A model generated the notes under the pieces. The model did no database searches and was not told the DNA's origin. It was given only the letters and a program-made list of their open reading frames with translations. From assembly GCF_964204865.1 (NCBI RefSeq), contig NC_135252.1, positions 17,753,383 to 17,817,382 on the forward strand: a DNA stretch of 64,000 nucleotides, read 5' to 3'. Below are positions 1-17,563 of the stretch, in pieces. Both the position numbers and the translations under genes were made by a program. The first letter of the stretch is position 1. Each line of letters opens with the position of its first letter. The DNA comes from Styela clava (taxonomy: Eukaryota > Chordata > Ascidiacea > Stolidobranchia > Styelidae).

Positions 1-453
1 ACTGTTACCTGAAGTTAAATGATAAATTGATTTTGTGGTTGAGTACAGCCTTAATTTTACTCATTGGCGATGGCGCGCTTGAAACGCGCAAAACTGTGAA
101 GCAACAGAAATCAATATTAAACCAAGCATTCAATGGGCATTTTTATAATCATATACGTATATTTTACAGAAGAATTGTGAATAAGATAATATACAAAATC
201 GAATTTTACAACTTTGACATTAGATAGCAGTGACTTTTAACAAATCTTTTCAACCCTCAATTTCTTTTTTGAGGAAATAGTTTCGCTGAACACGTTGAAA
301 AGAAGAAGAACTGCTAATTTTGCATGGTGTTTTGAATCCATGGAATGTAGAAAGAAACCTGCGAAATAGAAATATAAGATTTATTCTCTGAGATGAATGA
401 ATTGTGAACGGTGTATACAATGATTATCATGGCAAGGTTTAGATTCGTGGACT
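1..453. other. 3' flank of the kringle protease gene
   Basis: No coding region or RNA gene was seen apart from a possible polyadenylation signal for the neighbouring minus-strand gene. Short ATG-to-stop runs here lack splice sites or a recognisable domain. Confidence 0.5.
380..385 (-). promoter_or_regulatory. Possible polyadenylation signal of the kringle protease
   Basis: The minus strand reads AATAAA about 70 bases after the proposed stop codon at 454-456. This is a normal distance for a short 3' UTR and supports the chosen gene end. Confidence 0.45.
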
Positions 454-5074
<4,621 letters not shown>

Positions 5075-6932
5075 CTTATTCGCTGGTATACCAGACTAAG
5101 ACTTTCTCATTATGGCAAATAGGTAAAGATTTCAATTCTTTGTCTCACACACAGCTTGAGAATTTCGTACATTTCATTAGCATTTCAATATATTGCGGAT
5201 GTTTGAAAAACGCGAATCAACTCTTCTATGAATATTTATTGATTTACGGAATGAAGCATATTTTGGATTTGATAATTGTGCAGAATAATCTGAAAGTATA
5301 AATGTGAAACTTCCTCAATAAGTTTATTAAACAACGGTGAAAGCAAATTATATTTTTCGATTTTTATTATCACAAATACATCAATACAAATGTAAAAACG
5401 AAAATTTCTGGGATGAATGAATCAGAAATCACCTGAATCACTTTCTACCAACTACACGAAAAGCAGTTCTCGTACAATTCGTTACATACATAAAAATTAC
5501 TCATAGCCAAATGTACAAACGCCATATTTTAAAGGTAATAGATGCTAATATTTAGGATTTCATTTGTAAAATCAATTAACTATTTTTGGTTTAACTCAAA
5601 ATGAAAGCAACTGTGCTACTTTTTTAAAAACTTCTTTCATATTATTTCCGATAATTCACAGAGAACACAATTCTAATGCGTGAGTCATGAACATATTTCC
5701 GCCACAGTCAGTTCATATGAATTTATTGATACTGGTTTTGATACTAGTTGAAATTAGGCCAGTCTGTTCAGAAATCATACATCACGTTAACAGCTTGGTC
5801 ATGTCATAGGCTTACCATACGTCCCGCTTTTAAGCGTTTTGTCCCGCCGTCCCGATAAGTCAACCAAAAGTCCCGCTTTCCCAGCATAATACACAAACAT
5901 GTTCTTGTTACTGTTGTTTCTGTGTAGCGCAACGCTAGCCTTCTTACTGAAGGCGAATGCGTTCGTTTCCCGCTGATACCCATTGATGACAGACGTATCG
6001 CATGTAAAACCAATACTAATTAGTCTAAATTCGAATTATTTGTACCGGTGTCGTTAACTTCATTTCCTTCCTATTTTTCGGACTGAACCCGATATTTGGA
6101 CAGAGAATAAGCGCATGAAATTTCGTTAACAATATGGTCAATAAAGACAGCCGAGACAGCTTTAAATATAGGCCTATGTAGTGAAATCGGAAAATGTGAA
6201 GTTACAAAATCACAGCTAATGGGTCGTTGTCTTTCGAGGCGTCCCGAGTTGAAGTCACAAAAATATGGTAACCCTATCATGTCATAGCTATAGAATTTTA
6301 ATGAAATAGGCCACTGTACTTCTTTTTGGTGCCCGTATTTTCTTTTTGTCAAAATAACGTCATAATTAAATTGATTATTATAGATATGAAATAATAGCGT
6401 TTTTATTTTAAAAGCCATGTAGTGCTTGCTTGTTATTTTATTCATTTATTCAGATTCACACTATTTCACTAATAAATGATTTTTTGTTGACAAACAAAAT
6501 GAAAGCTTATTATTTTATTTCGCGGAAATTTTCTCCAATGTTTCGAATTCCTGTTAAATAGGAAAACAATATTTTTGAAATCTCAATTTCTCCATCTTTC
6601 CCGAAAATGTGAAGAACCTCGGGCCATATAGTTACAGATTATATGTGACATTTTGAAAATAATTCAGGTTTTTAAAATCACAATAATATTATCGCAAAAC
6701 TTAGCAGAGAAATATCGTACTTTGTTATATAATAATATGCGTTCAAATTGGGACGAGTAGTTTGTTTAACCTGAGTAAAGTAGTCATACAAACGAGTGTG
6801 GATTGCAAAGGGTTAATGAAGTGAAAAATAACAAACACAGCGGTTGATGACGAAATAACATGAAAGAGTCCCTCGAGGGCATGAAATAATAACAAGGCTA
6901 TAAATATGTAATATACGTTCTCAGTATTCGTG
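5075..6932. other. Spacer between the protease gene and tRNA-Glu
   Basis: This spacer holds one hAT-like element (5808-6277) and otherwise AT-rich DNA with no coding signature. The longer reading frames inside 5804-6445 lie in the transposon and are not conserved genes as far as can be seen. Confidence 0.55.
5808..6277. mobile_element. hAT-like MITE with perfect 8-bp target duplication
   Basis: The element is flanked by CATGTCAT at 5800-5807 and 6278-6285. Its left end reads AGGCTTACCATAC and its right end, reversed, reads ATAGGGTTACCATA, so the termini are short inverted repeats. At 470 bp it has no transposase frame and is non-autonomous. The 8-bp duplication and the end sequence fit hAT elements. 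Confidence 0.85.
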
Positions 6933-7004
6933 TCCCAGATGGTCTAGGGGTTAGGATTCCTGGCTTTCACCCAGGCGGCCCGGGTTCGATTCCCGGTCTG
7001 GGAA
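6933..7004 (+). tRNA. tRNA-Glu (anticodon TTC)
   Basis: This 72-base gene forms a full cloverleaf. The acceptor stem pairs TCCCAGA with TCTGGGA. The anticodon stem CCTGG/CCAGG holds loop CTTTCAC, giving anticodon TTC at 6966-6968. The T arm is CCCGG-GTTCGAT-TCCCGG with a canonical B box. There is no intron and no encoded CCA. It decodes GAA and is transcribed by RNA polymerase III from its internal A and B boxes. Confidence 0.97.
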
Positions 7005-7928
7005 CATCTTTTTCGCTATGCAATTTTACTCGCGTCTAGATGATTTCATCGCACAAAAAAACGAGTTGTTCAAAACAACAAGGAGAAAAATACCAACAAG
7101 TACGAAAACAGCAACATAATAACAAAACGATCTACAGGTACATTTCGTGTCCAAAAACACCGTTCAACTCATAGCATTTAGTTCTAGAACATTGCCCCTG
7201 CACTTCTTTTCGAGACTGTAAAGTTGGAAAAATTTTTACAATCAACTCCGCGTTAAAAATTATTTTGGCTTCGACTCCAAACCCGGGTTAAGAAAAATCG
7301 TGATTCCGACATCGGGTTGAGAATATCCGGTTTTGATAACAATAACTTTGGCATATGCAGCCATTTTTACTAGACTGGTAAGAAAGATTTAGTAAACTTA
7401 TCGCTTTTGAGTTTCTACTTTGACTCAAGAAAAAAGTCCAAAATTCCGGATCCGCAAAATTCAGAATTTCGACTCCGACTCCAACGCAATAGCCCTGATT
7501 CTTTCACCAGTACGTCTAAATTGGGTCTATGGTATACAAAGTGTATATGGTGGGGATTTGAGATTGTAATGTCCGGGTACAGCACTTGGTTCATACATCA
7601 TGGATGTGGAAAAATTAATTATAAATTAGGAGAAGTGTAACTAACAGAGGTTTTGCGCAACTATAGGGTATAAGTGAACGATAATGCAATTCTTTAGGTT
7701 GTAACAAATATTATTGCTTCTCTGTATAGAAATGTTCGACGTGGCCAATATGTTTTCGAACCCACCAGAACGCATTTGAGTCCGGTGCTTCGGGATTGAG
7801 AAACACTGACCTGAAGCATAATTGCTAGAATACTTGGTAGATCAGGGAAGAAAATCAATGTTTGAAGTAAAAGGTCTAATTAATATAAATGCTGCATTGC
7901 GTGAGGAAGCAAATGAAAAAGCATCCTT
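7005..7928. other. Spacer after tRNA-Glu with degenerate repeat
   Basis: Bases about 7040-7160 resemble a decayed, reversed copy of the GTT-rich repeat (AACATAATAACAAAACGATC followed by a GTGTCC block). The rest has no supported gene. Confidence 0.4.
7009..7013 (+). terminator. RNA polymerase III terminator of tRNA-Glu
   Basis: A run of five T residues begins four bases after the tRNA 3' end, the usual terminator for a tRNA gene. Confidence 0.8.
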
Positions 7929-10900
7929 CTACAGCAATAGCCCAATACACAAGTAAAGCAAATAGCATATAATCAGTCCAATCACACTTAAACTGATCAT
8001 CATTTCATTTTGCATCTTCTTGAAGATCGGGCTCTGTTTCATCAAGTTTTCCGCCAACTTCCCTCTCTCGTTTTCGTGCGGAAATGGAACTTTTGGAATA
8101 TCTTTGCCGAGGAATTCACACAGTGGTTTCCAACCTTCTCTCAGATCACATATAAGTAGGCGATCTTTAGGAGCTCTCTGAAGAGATGATATAGTAGGCA
8201 ACAATTAAACCGGTACTATACGTTATTAACTCGTTGTCCGCTTTCAAATGAATTTTAGATTTTTATAGAGAGCAAAAAACATAAATGCAATAAATAAGTA
8301 AGATTGTAAGCAGTGTTGCCAAATAATTAGCAGTTTAACTTTAACATAGATCACGCTCATACCGTGAGAACAGAATTGCAATGGTCTCGATAGCGTTTTC
8401 TGGCAACAGTCATGCTCACTCCGCAAAATACATTCCACGGCAAGAAGTTGTAGTTGCCAAATAAAAAGCGTGCTGCAAAATTAAAGCAATTTTACATTTA
8501 TTTACATTGCACATAATATCACACAAATTCTCCGATTGAAAAGGAGAGACCAGGGGAAAAAATACCTGACTAGATCGCAACGAACGCGAACTCTATGTCA
8601 CACGGTGCGCATTTTTTTATTTTGATGACTTCATCAAACGTTAAATTAAATCCTATAGCGCCCACATTTTCAAAATAGCCTTCTGGCGACAACAATAATC
8701 TTTAATTACTGGAAATTTTGAAGCAATTGGTCTAGTTACTAGTAGTTAATAAGAAAATCGATTTTTTACAAGAAGAAGAAATGAAGAAATGAATGACTAA
8801 CAATAATAACAACAACAACATAATAATAACGAGAATATCGGTCAGGGACCGAAAACTCATCAATCGAAAGTTAGGGGATCCCCCAAAACAGCGCTTTTAC
8901 TCCATAGTGATACCCACCCATCACTAATTAATTAATAACTCGCTAATTATATGACATAATTCGCCCAAAATCAATGGGCTTCTGGTCCGAGATATGATGA
9001 AGGCACATGCAAAATCTGGAGCAGATTCAATCTCGTTTTTGTGAGATATTGCATGCATCTAACAGACAGACAGACAAATTAAAATCGATAAGTATCAAGA
9101 GAGCTATGCTCAAATATATGGACACGTAGCGCCACCCAGTGGGACTAATTTTGATGACGTCATATCGAAAAAAAAGAATAGCCTTCTGAAAAAAAATTTT
9201 ATCTTCAACCACTGAAAATTTCAAAGCAATTGCTCCAGTATTCGAAGAGAAAAGCGATTTCTTCAAAACGTGTCAAAGAACACTACAAGTACACTAAGAC
9301 AAACAATAATAACAACAACAACATAATATTGAAACGAACGCTATGTCCACTAGGTGTCCAATAACAAAGCGATCCATATCTATACTTCGTGTACAAAACC
9401 AATCAACAGGTCCACTTTGTGTTCAACAAGATTTCCCAAAATATTAGCGACTTAATTATAGGAAAGGCCGAAGGGGCATCCAACTGTATTTCGAGTTTTT
9501 GGCTCACATAAACATACGAACAAGATATTTACGTGAGTTACGCTTGTGATAAAGTCGACAAAAAATATTAAGATCGCTGAATTAGGCCAAAAAGTTCATT
9601 TTGAATGTTTTGATGTATCTGAAAGTGGCTGCAAAACAGCTAGTGCCGGATTTAGGCGATGAGAGATTTTAGGCTATTCCGTTTGTAAAACCGGCCCATC
9701 CCTAATATGACATCAAATATTTTATAAAAGTTAATTTAACAATTCCAGTATTTTTTTCAAATGTATTATAACGCCATAAATGAATTTTATAATTCGCGGG
9801 AAATATGATAAGCTATTTTAGTTACAGCCCGGATACGTACACAACATCGAATGAGAAGTTGAACTCAAAATGAACTTATGAAGTTGAAGGCTGCAACGTC
9901 ATGACACCAGAAAACGTGATGGATTATTACTAGTCGCGCGTAATGGCTACTGATAAATAAAATTATTGTTTCATTTCTTAGAATAAACAGGACTACGATA
10001 AAAAAAGACATATTCATTTATTCAACTGTGATTAACGTTTTAAACGGAAATGTAACAAGAATATCGGTGATTTACGTAATTAAACAAAAATAGTTCACTT
10101 TTAAAATAGTACACTGGTTAAATTCCGGAACATGCGTTTTAACTTTAAAAATGAATGGTAGTTCGAAATTGAACGTCGAAGCCCTCATGAGCCACGGGGC
10201 TTCAGATTATTGTTAATTTGTCGCTAAATACACCAATCAATTATCATGAAAAATACTTTTCTCCTCAATTACCTAATGAATTATAATATTTACATATACA
10301 CAGGATTTTTATTCATATATTTGGAAGCTGTAAAGAAGTAAATATTAAATAAATTCTCACATATTGTGGGTTATATCGCGTGTATTCGAGAAAGTCTTTT
10401 CATTTTGTTCCACTCACCAATAATAGACAGCGTATAAAAGAATTTGAATCCAGTATAAGATAATGTTGACAAAGCTAAGAATCCCCAATTTGTATTAAAC
10501 ATTTTTACTTGGTTGAGGAAGCTTTTTTCCCAAATTTCTTCGTTAGTTCGCTGTAGAAATATTATCTAAAGTAAGATAAATTCTTTTTACTTTTTCAACT
10601 TGGGTGACTTATAGCGAACAAAATAAAGTAATAGACCTTATTTAATTGTTCTTACTTTAGCGTCAGGAAACGCTTCCAAAATTTCTTCCCAAAAAACTGC
10701 AAACGGAATATCAACTCCAACATCGACGTTTTCGTACATTCGGCGAAAATCCTCTTTTGTGCCTCCTTGCTGCAAAATCTGCAATATGCGTAAATAATTA
10801 TTTGATGTCTACAGAGGGAATTAAGTGGAATCGTATGCTCGGAAACTTCCCAGCTATTTTTAATTTCTGTCTCACAAAGTATTTATTTCATTCATTGTTT

Positions 10901-11193
10901 AATCGGTGCCCCTCGCCTTTATCAGTGAATGAAATATATAATTTATTTTAGCTACACGTTGAAACGACAAGGGTAGAGGATTCAAGTTAAAAATTAATTG
11001 GCGATTTTGGATATATGACATTTAACGATTACTAGACTCGACAAGAATGTCAAAATAAAATAACCTTAATCCATTCGTCTCCGAGATGATATAAATGGTG
11101 TTCAAAATCATAAACTGAATATCCAAGAGTGTCAAGAACAGCAGCCATTGTTTTGGTTCCTGTTTTAACAAATCCTGCAACGATCACCTTCAT
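7929..11193 (-). CDS. Tail-anchored P-loop sulfotransferase-like protein, paralogue 1
   Basis: Five exons: 11065-11193, 10656-10778, 10418-10565, 8363-8472, 7929-8177. They join in phases 0-0-1-0 to a 252-residue protein. The N-terminus MKVIVAGFVKTGTKTMAA is a PAPS-type phosphosulfate-binding loop. DIPFAVFWEEILEAFPDAK followed by IIFLQRTNEEIWEKS matches the core strand and helix with the 3'-phosphate Arg/Ser site. GWKPLCEFLG...VPFPHEN is the C-terminal signature of the Sulfotransfer_4 type family. About 24 hydrophobic residues at the very end predict a C-terminal membrane anchor, active domain presumably in the cytosol. The start is fixed because all four paralogues begin MKVIVAGF. Substrate unknown. 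Exon 1 shares 39 of 43 residues with the gene at 13853-16237, pointing to recent tandem duplication. Intron 3 is loaded with repeats. The first donor (GTTATT) is weak. Confidence 0.9.
8600..9400 (-). repeat. GTT-rich dispersed repeat, composite reversed copies
   Basis: Two reversed copies of the GTT-rich family are nested here, with AAC-rich tracts at about 8800-8830 and 9300-9330. The reversed core AAGAGAGCTATGCTC begins near 9098. An ACAGACAGACAGACAAATT tract sits at about 9060. Both copies are in intron 3 of the sulfotransferase-like gene. Confidence 0.6.
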
Positions 11194-13852
11194 CTTTGGT
11201 CAAATATTTTTGGTTTCTACTCTCGTAGATTCCTAAATAAGGCTATGAAATTTGTTTTATTTGAGAAGTGGTTCCAGGTACCTAATTCAACGCAAATATG
11301 ATACAAGTAATATTTGCATCTTTTGTTGTCGACTAAATGTGTGGTCCCCTAAAGACGTTAAGGAATTCACAAGATCGCAATAATACGAATGAAATCTGAA
11401 TACGATCTGGCAGTTTACCGTGCATTGCCGCCGCATCTTAGAGAAGTAATGATTTATTATTGAGTAAGTCGATGCAACGCGAGTAACACTGAACACAATT
11501 AAATTAACATAGAAGGGCATTCTAAATGTTCGTGTCGACCATGGATTAAATGCTTTCGCAATAGAAAATCCTTACTCTATTGAACAATCGGCTCTTTTAA
11601 TGAGTGGAGCAATGGTGGTGACGGTTTCAAAATACCCCCCGTTAATTCCTGGCTGACAACTGTCCTTTCTACACTCCGAAATATGTTGTCCTTGTTATTT
11701 CAACAATACTATTAACATCTCGAGTAGAGGAATCGTTCTTTATACTTTTGGCGAAACCTATTCTGTGCCAAAATAGTTTTCGTTTAAAAAAAACTAGTCG
11801 TAGGAAGATACAACTGGTTTAAAATTGCTTCGTGCGATTCGGAAATGCCAAATATATAAATAAAACGATTACACAGTATTGGCGGCACAACGTGTAATCT
11901 CACAAACGAACAGTTGTAAATCTATGTCTGTAAGCGGCTAAATATATCTATATATCTGTCGATAGTTTTCTACAAGTATTTTATTCTATCTGGCTTGCCT
12001 GGAGCAATTTTAGAATTGTATAAAGAGATCTATATCACATATAAACATCTCACCACTGACAGAAGCCAAAAATAAAAGATGTGGACACGATCATCCCATT
12101 AAACACTTTATCAGCAATTTTCAAAAAGGAAACATCTTGTTTTTGAGCCCATCCCATTTAAATAACATAAATTCTCTATTTCATTGAAAACACCCAATTT
12201 GTCTAGTACAGTGACTTTCAACTCGCGTTCTGTGGTTGATTTGTGAGGAACCGCGTGTTCCGCGCCAAATTGTTGTTCCCCGAATATTTGTTTCATATTT
12301 CGGCAGATTTTATTTATTTTTTTCCGTTATTCTGGTAATAAACATGAAGAACCAGTTCTCAATTTGCAATATAAGTAATGTAAGACGATTGCCATTCTAG
12401 TGCTCACTTGCCTTTGACCTCTGAATTGATCTCATACTAACTGAAAATCTAGAATTACCAGTTATATAAATTAACAGTGTCTGTATGAAGTCATTCTGAT
12501 CATCCATGACTCAAATATTCCTAGGCTAAAAATGGATGGACTCTAGAGTCTAGAATAGATCATACTGAAAGCAGAAAATCAACCTAGCTCGGCATTTCCA
12601 ATTGCCTAGGCTGGGATATAATTTTTGGTTTTTTACTTCGAGGTGAGAAAGTCAATATGACGACTTAGTCATGTAGCGAATCCAAGTCTCTCATTTTTTT
12701 GGCTACTAGTTTGAGGAATAATCTGAATAAATCGAATATCCCAGTCTAAGCCCCACTGGTGAGGCCCCTTGCTCTTTTACAACTAAGCGGTGGAAGACGG
12801 TACCAATGGTCCAATCAAGTGCCTGTGGCCGTTAAACAGCTGTACTGAAAAAAGCTTAGCGGAGCAGAAATAGAATATAAGGAACCACTACATTTGGTTT
12901 TAGACTGACTGATTTTGATACTGATGTTCGTGCTATTAGAAGATTTGTTCTTATTGAAGTAAGCCCAGATATCAAGTTAAAATGTTATTGCTGTTTTCAT
13001 TAACCCGCAGCCTACCTCATTACACCTATTCTCATTATTATTTTAACGTTTTGTGCCCTGAGTTTGGAAAACTTTTATTTGCATTTTATATTATTAGAAA
13101 TCAATTTGTTTTTAAAATCAATTTGATATTCTATTAGTCTTATGTAGTCAAAGTCTAGAGTCTGTGAAAAAGGGTCGATAAAATTATTAGTTAATTGGAT
13201 CATTCATTTACGAAAAACCTAAAGTTTGCATATGTTGTTATTCGCTACAATTCATAATATAAGTGTTGCGCGATTCAGAATGGTTGAACAACGCTGTTTA
13301 AAGAATAATAGGTCACGTGCACAGGCAGGTCCAGATCATGCCTGTCATAGACCCTAAGCTTGGTGCCTTATATATAAAAAATAATAATAATGAAAGTCAT
13401 GTTCTATACCATCTGAAATTGAATAAGTAAGTTTCAGTATCCATTGCTAATTGAGGGCCAAATTACCATTAATTTGCATTGTATATATTTTTTTTTTTTA
13501 AAGAAAGTTTTTAGATGATTATTGAAAACATTATTTCAACCGGGTCAATATTGAGGTCTTTGTCGTTGTTTCATTAAACACTAAGGCCCCAACCATTGAA
13601 AAATCGTCTCTGAAAATGTCTGAGGTGCACCCTTTTTCTTTGTGCTCTAATCACGTGCTGATTTTGGTTAATAGTTAATCGAGCACTGCCCACAGGTCTC
13701 AAACTAAATACGGAACTGTCGATCAAAGCTAACTACAAAATTTGAAGTGTTGAAATCACATAACTGATTGGTATATTGTAACGTATAAAAATCATAAGGG
13801 TTCAATTAAAATGAATGCGTTGCGAGATCGAATATTGCACAGAAGTACTCTT
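11194..13852. other. Spacer between sulfotransferase-like paralogues 1 and 2
   Basis: It should contain the promoter of paralogue 1 just above 11193. No further coding exon of the family was found. A fragment at about 12206-12230 (CAGTGACTTTCAACTCGCG) resembles one end of a hAT element but no partner end was found. A TATATAAAA run occurs near 13371 without a linked gene. Confidence 0.45.
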
Positions 13853-16237
13853 CTACATAAATAGCCCAATGGACAAGTAAAGCAAATAACACAGGATCAG
13901 TCCAATCACACTTAAACTAATCATCATCTCATTTTGCATTTGTTTGAAGATCGGGCTCCGTTTCATCAAGTTTTCCGCCAACTTCCCTCTCTCGTTCTCG
14001 TGTGGAAATGGAACATTTGGAATATCTTTGCCAAGGAATTCACACAGGGGTTTCCAACCGTCTCTCAGATCAAAGATAAGTAGACGATCCTTAGGGGCTC
14101 TCTGCAAATGTGAAACGAGATAGCGATTAGAGACCGCTGACTTATCACTCTAACATCCTTATCAACCTAACACAGACAAACAAACAAATACCTATCAACA
14201 TACTTACCGCTTGCGATCAACAAGTAACGATCGCGATCGAAAAGTAATAATACATTGCGATGATTGGGAACAGCAACACATTGAGATGCGTTCAGGGGAC
14301 CTTCAGATTATTTTAAAGTCCGAAAAGGTAAATCCTAACTATCTTTTGAACTTTAATTTACAACCTACTCATACCGTTAGAACAGAGTTGCAATGGTCTC
14401 GATACCGTTTTCTGGCAACAGTCATGCTCACTCCGTAAAATGCATTCCACGGGAAGAAGTTGTAGTTGCCAAATAAAACTCTAGCTGCAAAATGAAGATA
14501 TTGTCGTGATTTCTGTACGGTATAGAAATCACTGAGTTTGGAAATGTTAAATAACAGCTTGTCGGATTGTTTTGATTAAAGGGCATTCTAAATTTGTAAT
14601 GTTATCTCCGTAGATGACAAATTTAGCTGAAAATTGCATTGATTGCCAAATCAAAATATCCAAAAACCGTCCTAAATTCGATATCTGGATATTTCTAAAG
14701 TGATGGAACGGTGGTTACAATACAATCACAAACTGCTATTAAGAATGCTTTTCTTAATATTTTTCTATGTCGAGCAGTGATCCTCAACCTTTTTTCGTTG
14801 AATTTATCCCTTTCGCCTATTTTAGAACCCTTTATTCCCCTCTCACTATGCAGTACCTGCAGTAGAAAGTCCGGTACTTTGCTATTCAGTTTTTAAACGA
14901 TCTTTACCTAATGTTATGCGCAAATCGCACCATCGCTTTTGTACAGTTAAAGTAGTTTATAACGGGTATATAAATAAGTAATATCGCAATAATAATGAAC
15001 TAAAGAATATTTTAGTAATACTACAGCAAATACAAGGGAAGTTTCTCCCCCAAAACGGAAAAATTCTGTTCGTTGATGGAGAGAATTACGATTTGCTATC
15101 AAAGTTTTAATATTTACAGGTTTTGTTACGAACAGAATTTTCGCCTTGTGGAAGTCTGTCTACACTTACCAACGATAGAAACCTTGGTAAAGAATTTGAA
15201 TCCAGTATACGATAATGTTGACAACGCCAAGAATCCCCAATTTGTATTGAACATTTTTATTTGATTAAGAAGGCTTTTTTCCCACGCTTCTTCGCTTGTT
15301 CTCTGAGAGAATATTATCTGTAAATATAGATTTAATTTAACTTTCCTACATTTAATTTACTTCCGTGTGACATTGTGGAACAGGGCTACTCAACTATTTT
15401 CACCAAAGGTTCGTTTACGAAACTTGAAAATTACTGGGGTCCGGACATTACAGAAAATTTTATTTCATCAAATAAACGAAACTTCAAATTCAATATTTAA
15501 TTAAATTCAAGAGCAATGAATGGCTCGCAAATATGGACACAAATATCGCACACCGGTACCAGTACGACAAACTGTATAGCTGTGTATTTAAATTGTATCA
15601 AAATCATTTAAAACTATAAAACGATGCTTATGCTGCTAAAATAAACGAGCAAACGAGGTCCAAATTTTATGGTCGAAAGGTCCGAATTCGGACCGCGGTC
15701 CGCCAGTCGAGTAGCCATGTTGTAGAATACAGAAAGTAGTACTTTTTCATACTTTGGCATCAGGAAACGCTTCTGAGATTTCTTCCCAAAATACTGAAAA
15801 TGGAATATCAACTCCAACATCGACGTTTTCGTACATTCGACGAAAATCCTCTTTTGTGCCTCCTTGCTGCAAAATCTGCATTAAATAAAGGTTATCATTG
15901 TGTGTTTCTGAGCAATTGCCCCAAATAGGATTCTGAAAATATGAGTTATTTGAATGACAAAGGAATGTTACGATATTAGAATGCCGGAAAACGACGCCGA
16001 TTCCGAGTTCGGAGTAAATAAAATAAACTAGGCGGTCTCGTATCATATTCAGCGTATATTATTAATTTTCTCTCAAGTTCGATGGGCTTGAACTCAAGTC
16101 ATAATTACCTTAATCCATTCATCTCCGACGTGATACAAATGATGTTCCCAATCATAAACTGTATATCCAAGAGTGTCAAGAACAGCAGCCATTGTTTTGG
16201 TTCCTGTTTTAATAAATCCTGCAACGATCACCTTCAT
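13853..16237 (-). CDS. Tail-anchored P-loop sulfotransferase-like protein, paralogue 2
   Basis: Five exons: 16109-16237, 15753-15875, 15170-15317, 14375-14484, 13853-14101, phases 0-0-1-0, 252 residues. The PAPS loop is GFIKTGTKTM; the core is PFSVFWEEISEAFPDAK then IIFSQRTSEEAWEKS; the C-terminus has VPFPHEN and a final hydrophobic anchor ending IGLFM. It is the closest relative of the gene at 7929-11193: 39 of 43 residues agree in exon 1, 39 of 41 in exon 2 and 73 of 82 in exon 5. All introns are much shorter than in paralogue 1. Introns 2 and 3 each carry a transposon. Substrate and pathway are unknown; nucleotide-dependent sulfate transfer is inferred from the family only. Confidence 0.91.
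14775..15070 (+). mobile_element. hAT-like element of the CTTTTGTACAGTT family, decayed right end
   Basis: The left end CAGTGATCCTCAACC is a typical hAT terminus. Internal blocks (CCTTTCGCCTATTTTAGAAC, CTTTTGTACAGTTAAAGTAG, ACTACAGCAAATACA) recur in the same order at 20633-20870, and in part at 24229-24470 and 59140-59380. The right end is degraded, so the end coordinate is approximate. It lies in intron 3 of paralogue 2. Confidence 0.65.
15381..15719 (-). mobile_element. hAT-like MITE, GGACCGCGGTCC family, copy 1
   Basis: Left end CAGGGCTACTCAAC, right end GTCGAGTAGCCATG, flanked by TTGTGGAA (15373-15380) and TTGTAGAA (15720-15727), a 7 of 8 target duplication. The palindromic GGACCGCGGTCC block is near the right end. 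It is the same family as 17564-17877 in the opposite orientation and sits in intron 2 of paralogue 2. Confidence 0.85.
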
Positions 16238-16686
16238 CTTTGGTAAAATATTTTAGTTTTTCTCATTAATTACTGAATAATACTGGAAATGAAATAATGT
16301 AAGGATTAAATGAGGCGGATAAGTAATAATCTATTTCTTCTGAGTGAACATTCGAAAACACGCTAAAATCGTCTAAAACTACCAAAAGTTTTTTAGTAAT
16401 TATGTAACAATAGATTCTAAACTCAACTGCCTAAAGTAATTTCCAATGATTCTTCCCAGTACGAAATACGTCAATAACCACGACAATTGCAGAAAAGGCA
16501 TTTTGTCATCGACAAAAGTATATTGTCAGTTAGTCGCTGTTACAGCGGTCCGTTTCCGATGCCGCAAAAAACAATTTTGGTTGATGGTGAAATGCTCAAC
16601 CATTTGAAATAGCCGGTTCCTCATTTTAGAATCTATGTTGATTTAATATAGTCTGGTCGGTATGCTCCCATTTTTTCAGTTTAGGT

Positions 16687-16722
16687 GTGTGTGAGTGTAT
16701 GCGCGCGCATGTGTGTGTGTTT
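16687..16722. repeat. GT-rich simple repeat with a GC-alternating centre
   Basis: The run reads GTGTGTGAGTGTATGCGCGCGC then ATGTGTGTGTGT. Alternating purine-pyrimidine DNA of this kind can adopt Z-form; otherwise it is an ordinary microsatellite. Confidence 0.8.
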
Positions 16723-17563
16723 GTGGGAGGGGAGGGGGGGTACTTATATTTAAGTTCGGAATTAAAGGTGGTGTAACAGCTCGAAATTATGGGAAGGGGA
16801 AAGTTTAAAAAGGTTTGCCCCCTATGGAGGAGGTGTAGGGAAATCACTGACTCTGATCGACTTTAATTACGTCAGTTACCCAAATAGGAATTTCATATCA
16901 TGTACGTTGTATAACTAACTCATCGTAAACTCGAATCGTCTAAAATTGCACACCGCCAAGTCCAAGCAATTTGGTGAATCTATACCCGAAATAATAAGTG
17001 TTACCTAAGCCCATGTTTTCGATGTAATCCAATTTTATATAATGCGCAAATTATTTCATCTATGCACTGTGTTCGTCTTTATATAAGAAATTATATAATA
17101 ACGCTTCTATTGGGAGGATTTTTATACCTTTCCCCAATTAAGTTTTCCTCATACCTTCATTAATTCTGTGAACGTTTTAAACTAATAGATATGATTACGT
17201 ATTTTACTAAAACCGTCACCGGAAAAGATAACAAGCATAAACATAGGTTCATTTCAATTTGATTATTCAAAATATTTACATATTGCGGTAGATGCCATCC
17301 TGTTATTGCCACATCACTAATTTGCTCATCTGATTTCTTTGATTTTGTATATCACAAGTTATGGTTTCGAGAGGTGAAGCAATAAAACAATCTTGCCTAT
17401 CTCATCTATTGTCTACACCTTAAGATAAACAGAATAAATAAATAAAATAGATCAGAAAATTAGTGATAGTACAAAAGTTTCTATTTTAGGCATAATCTGG
17501 GCATGCACCAACAAACCAGACCAGAAGTCAACCCTTTTGCGAGGGAATCCTAGTAGTCTATAG

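Noticed and set aside
12206-12300. Possible hAT end (CAGTGACTTTCAACTCGCG)
   Set aside because: Only one end is visible and no duplication or partner terminus was found nearby.
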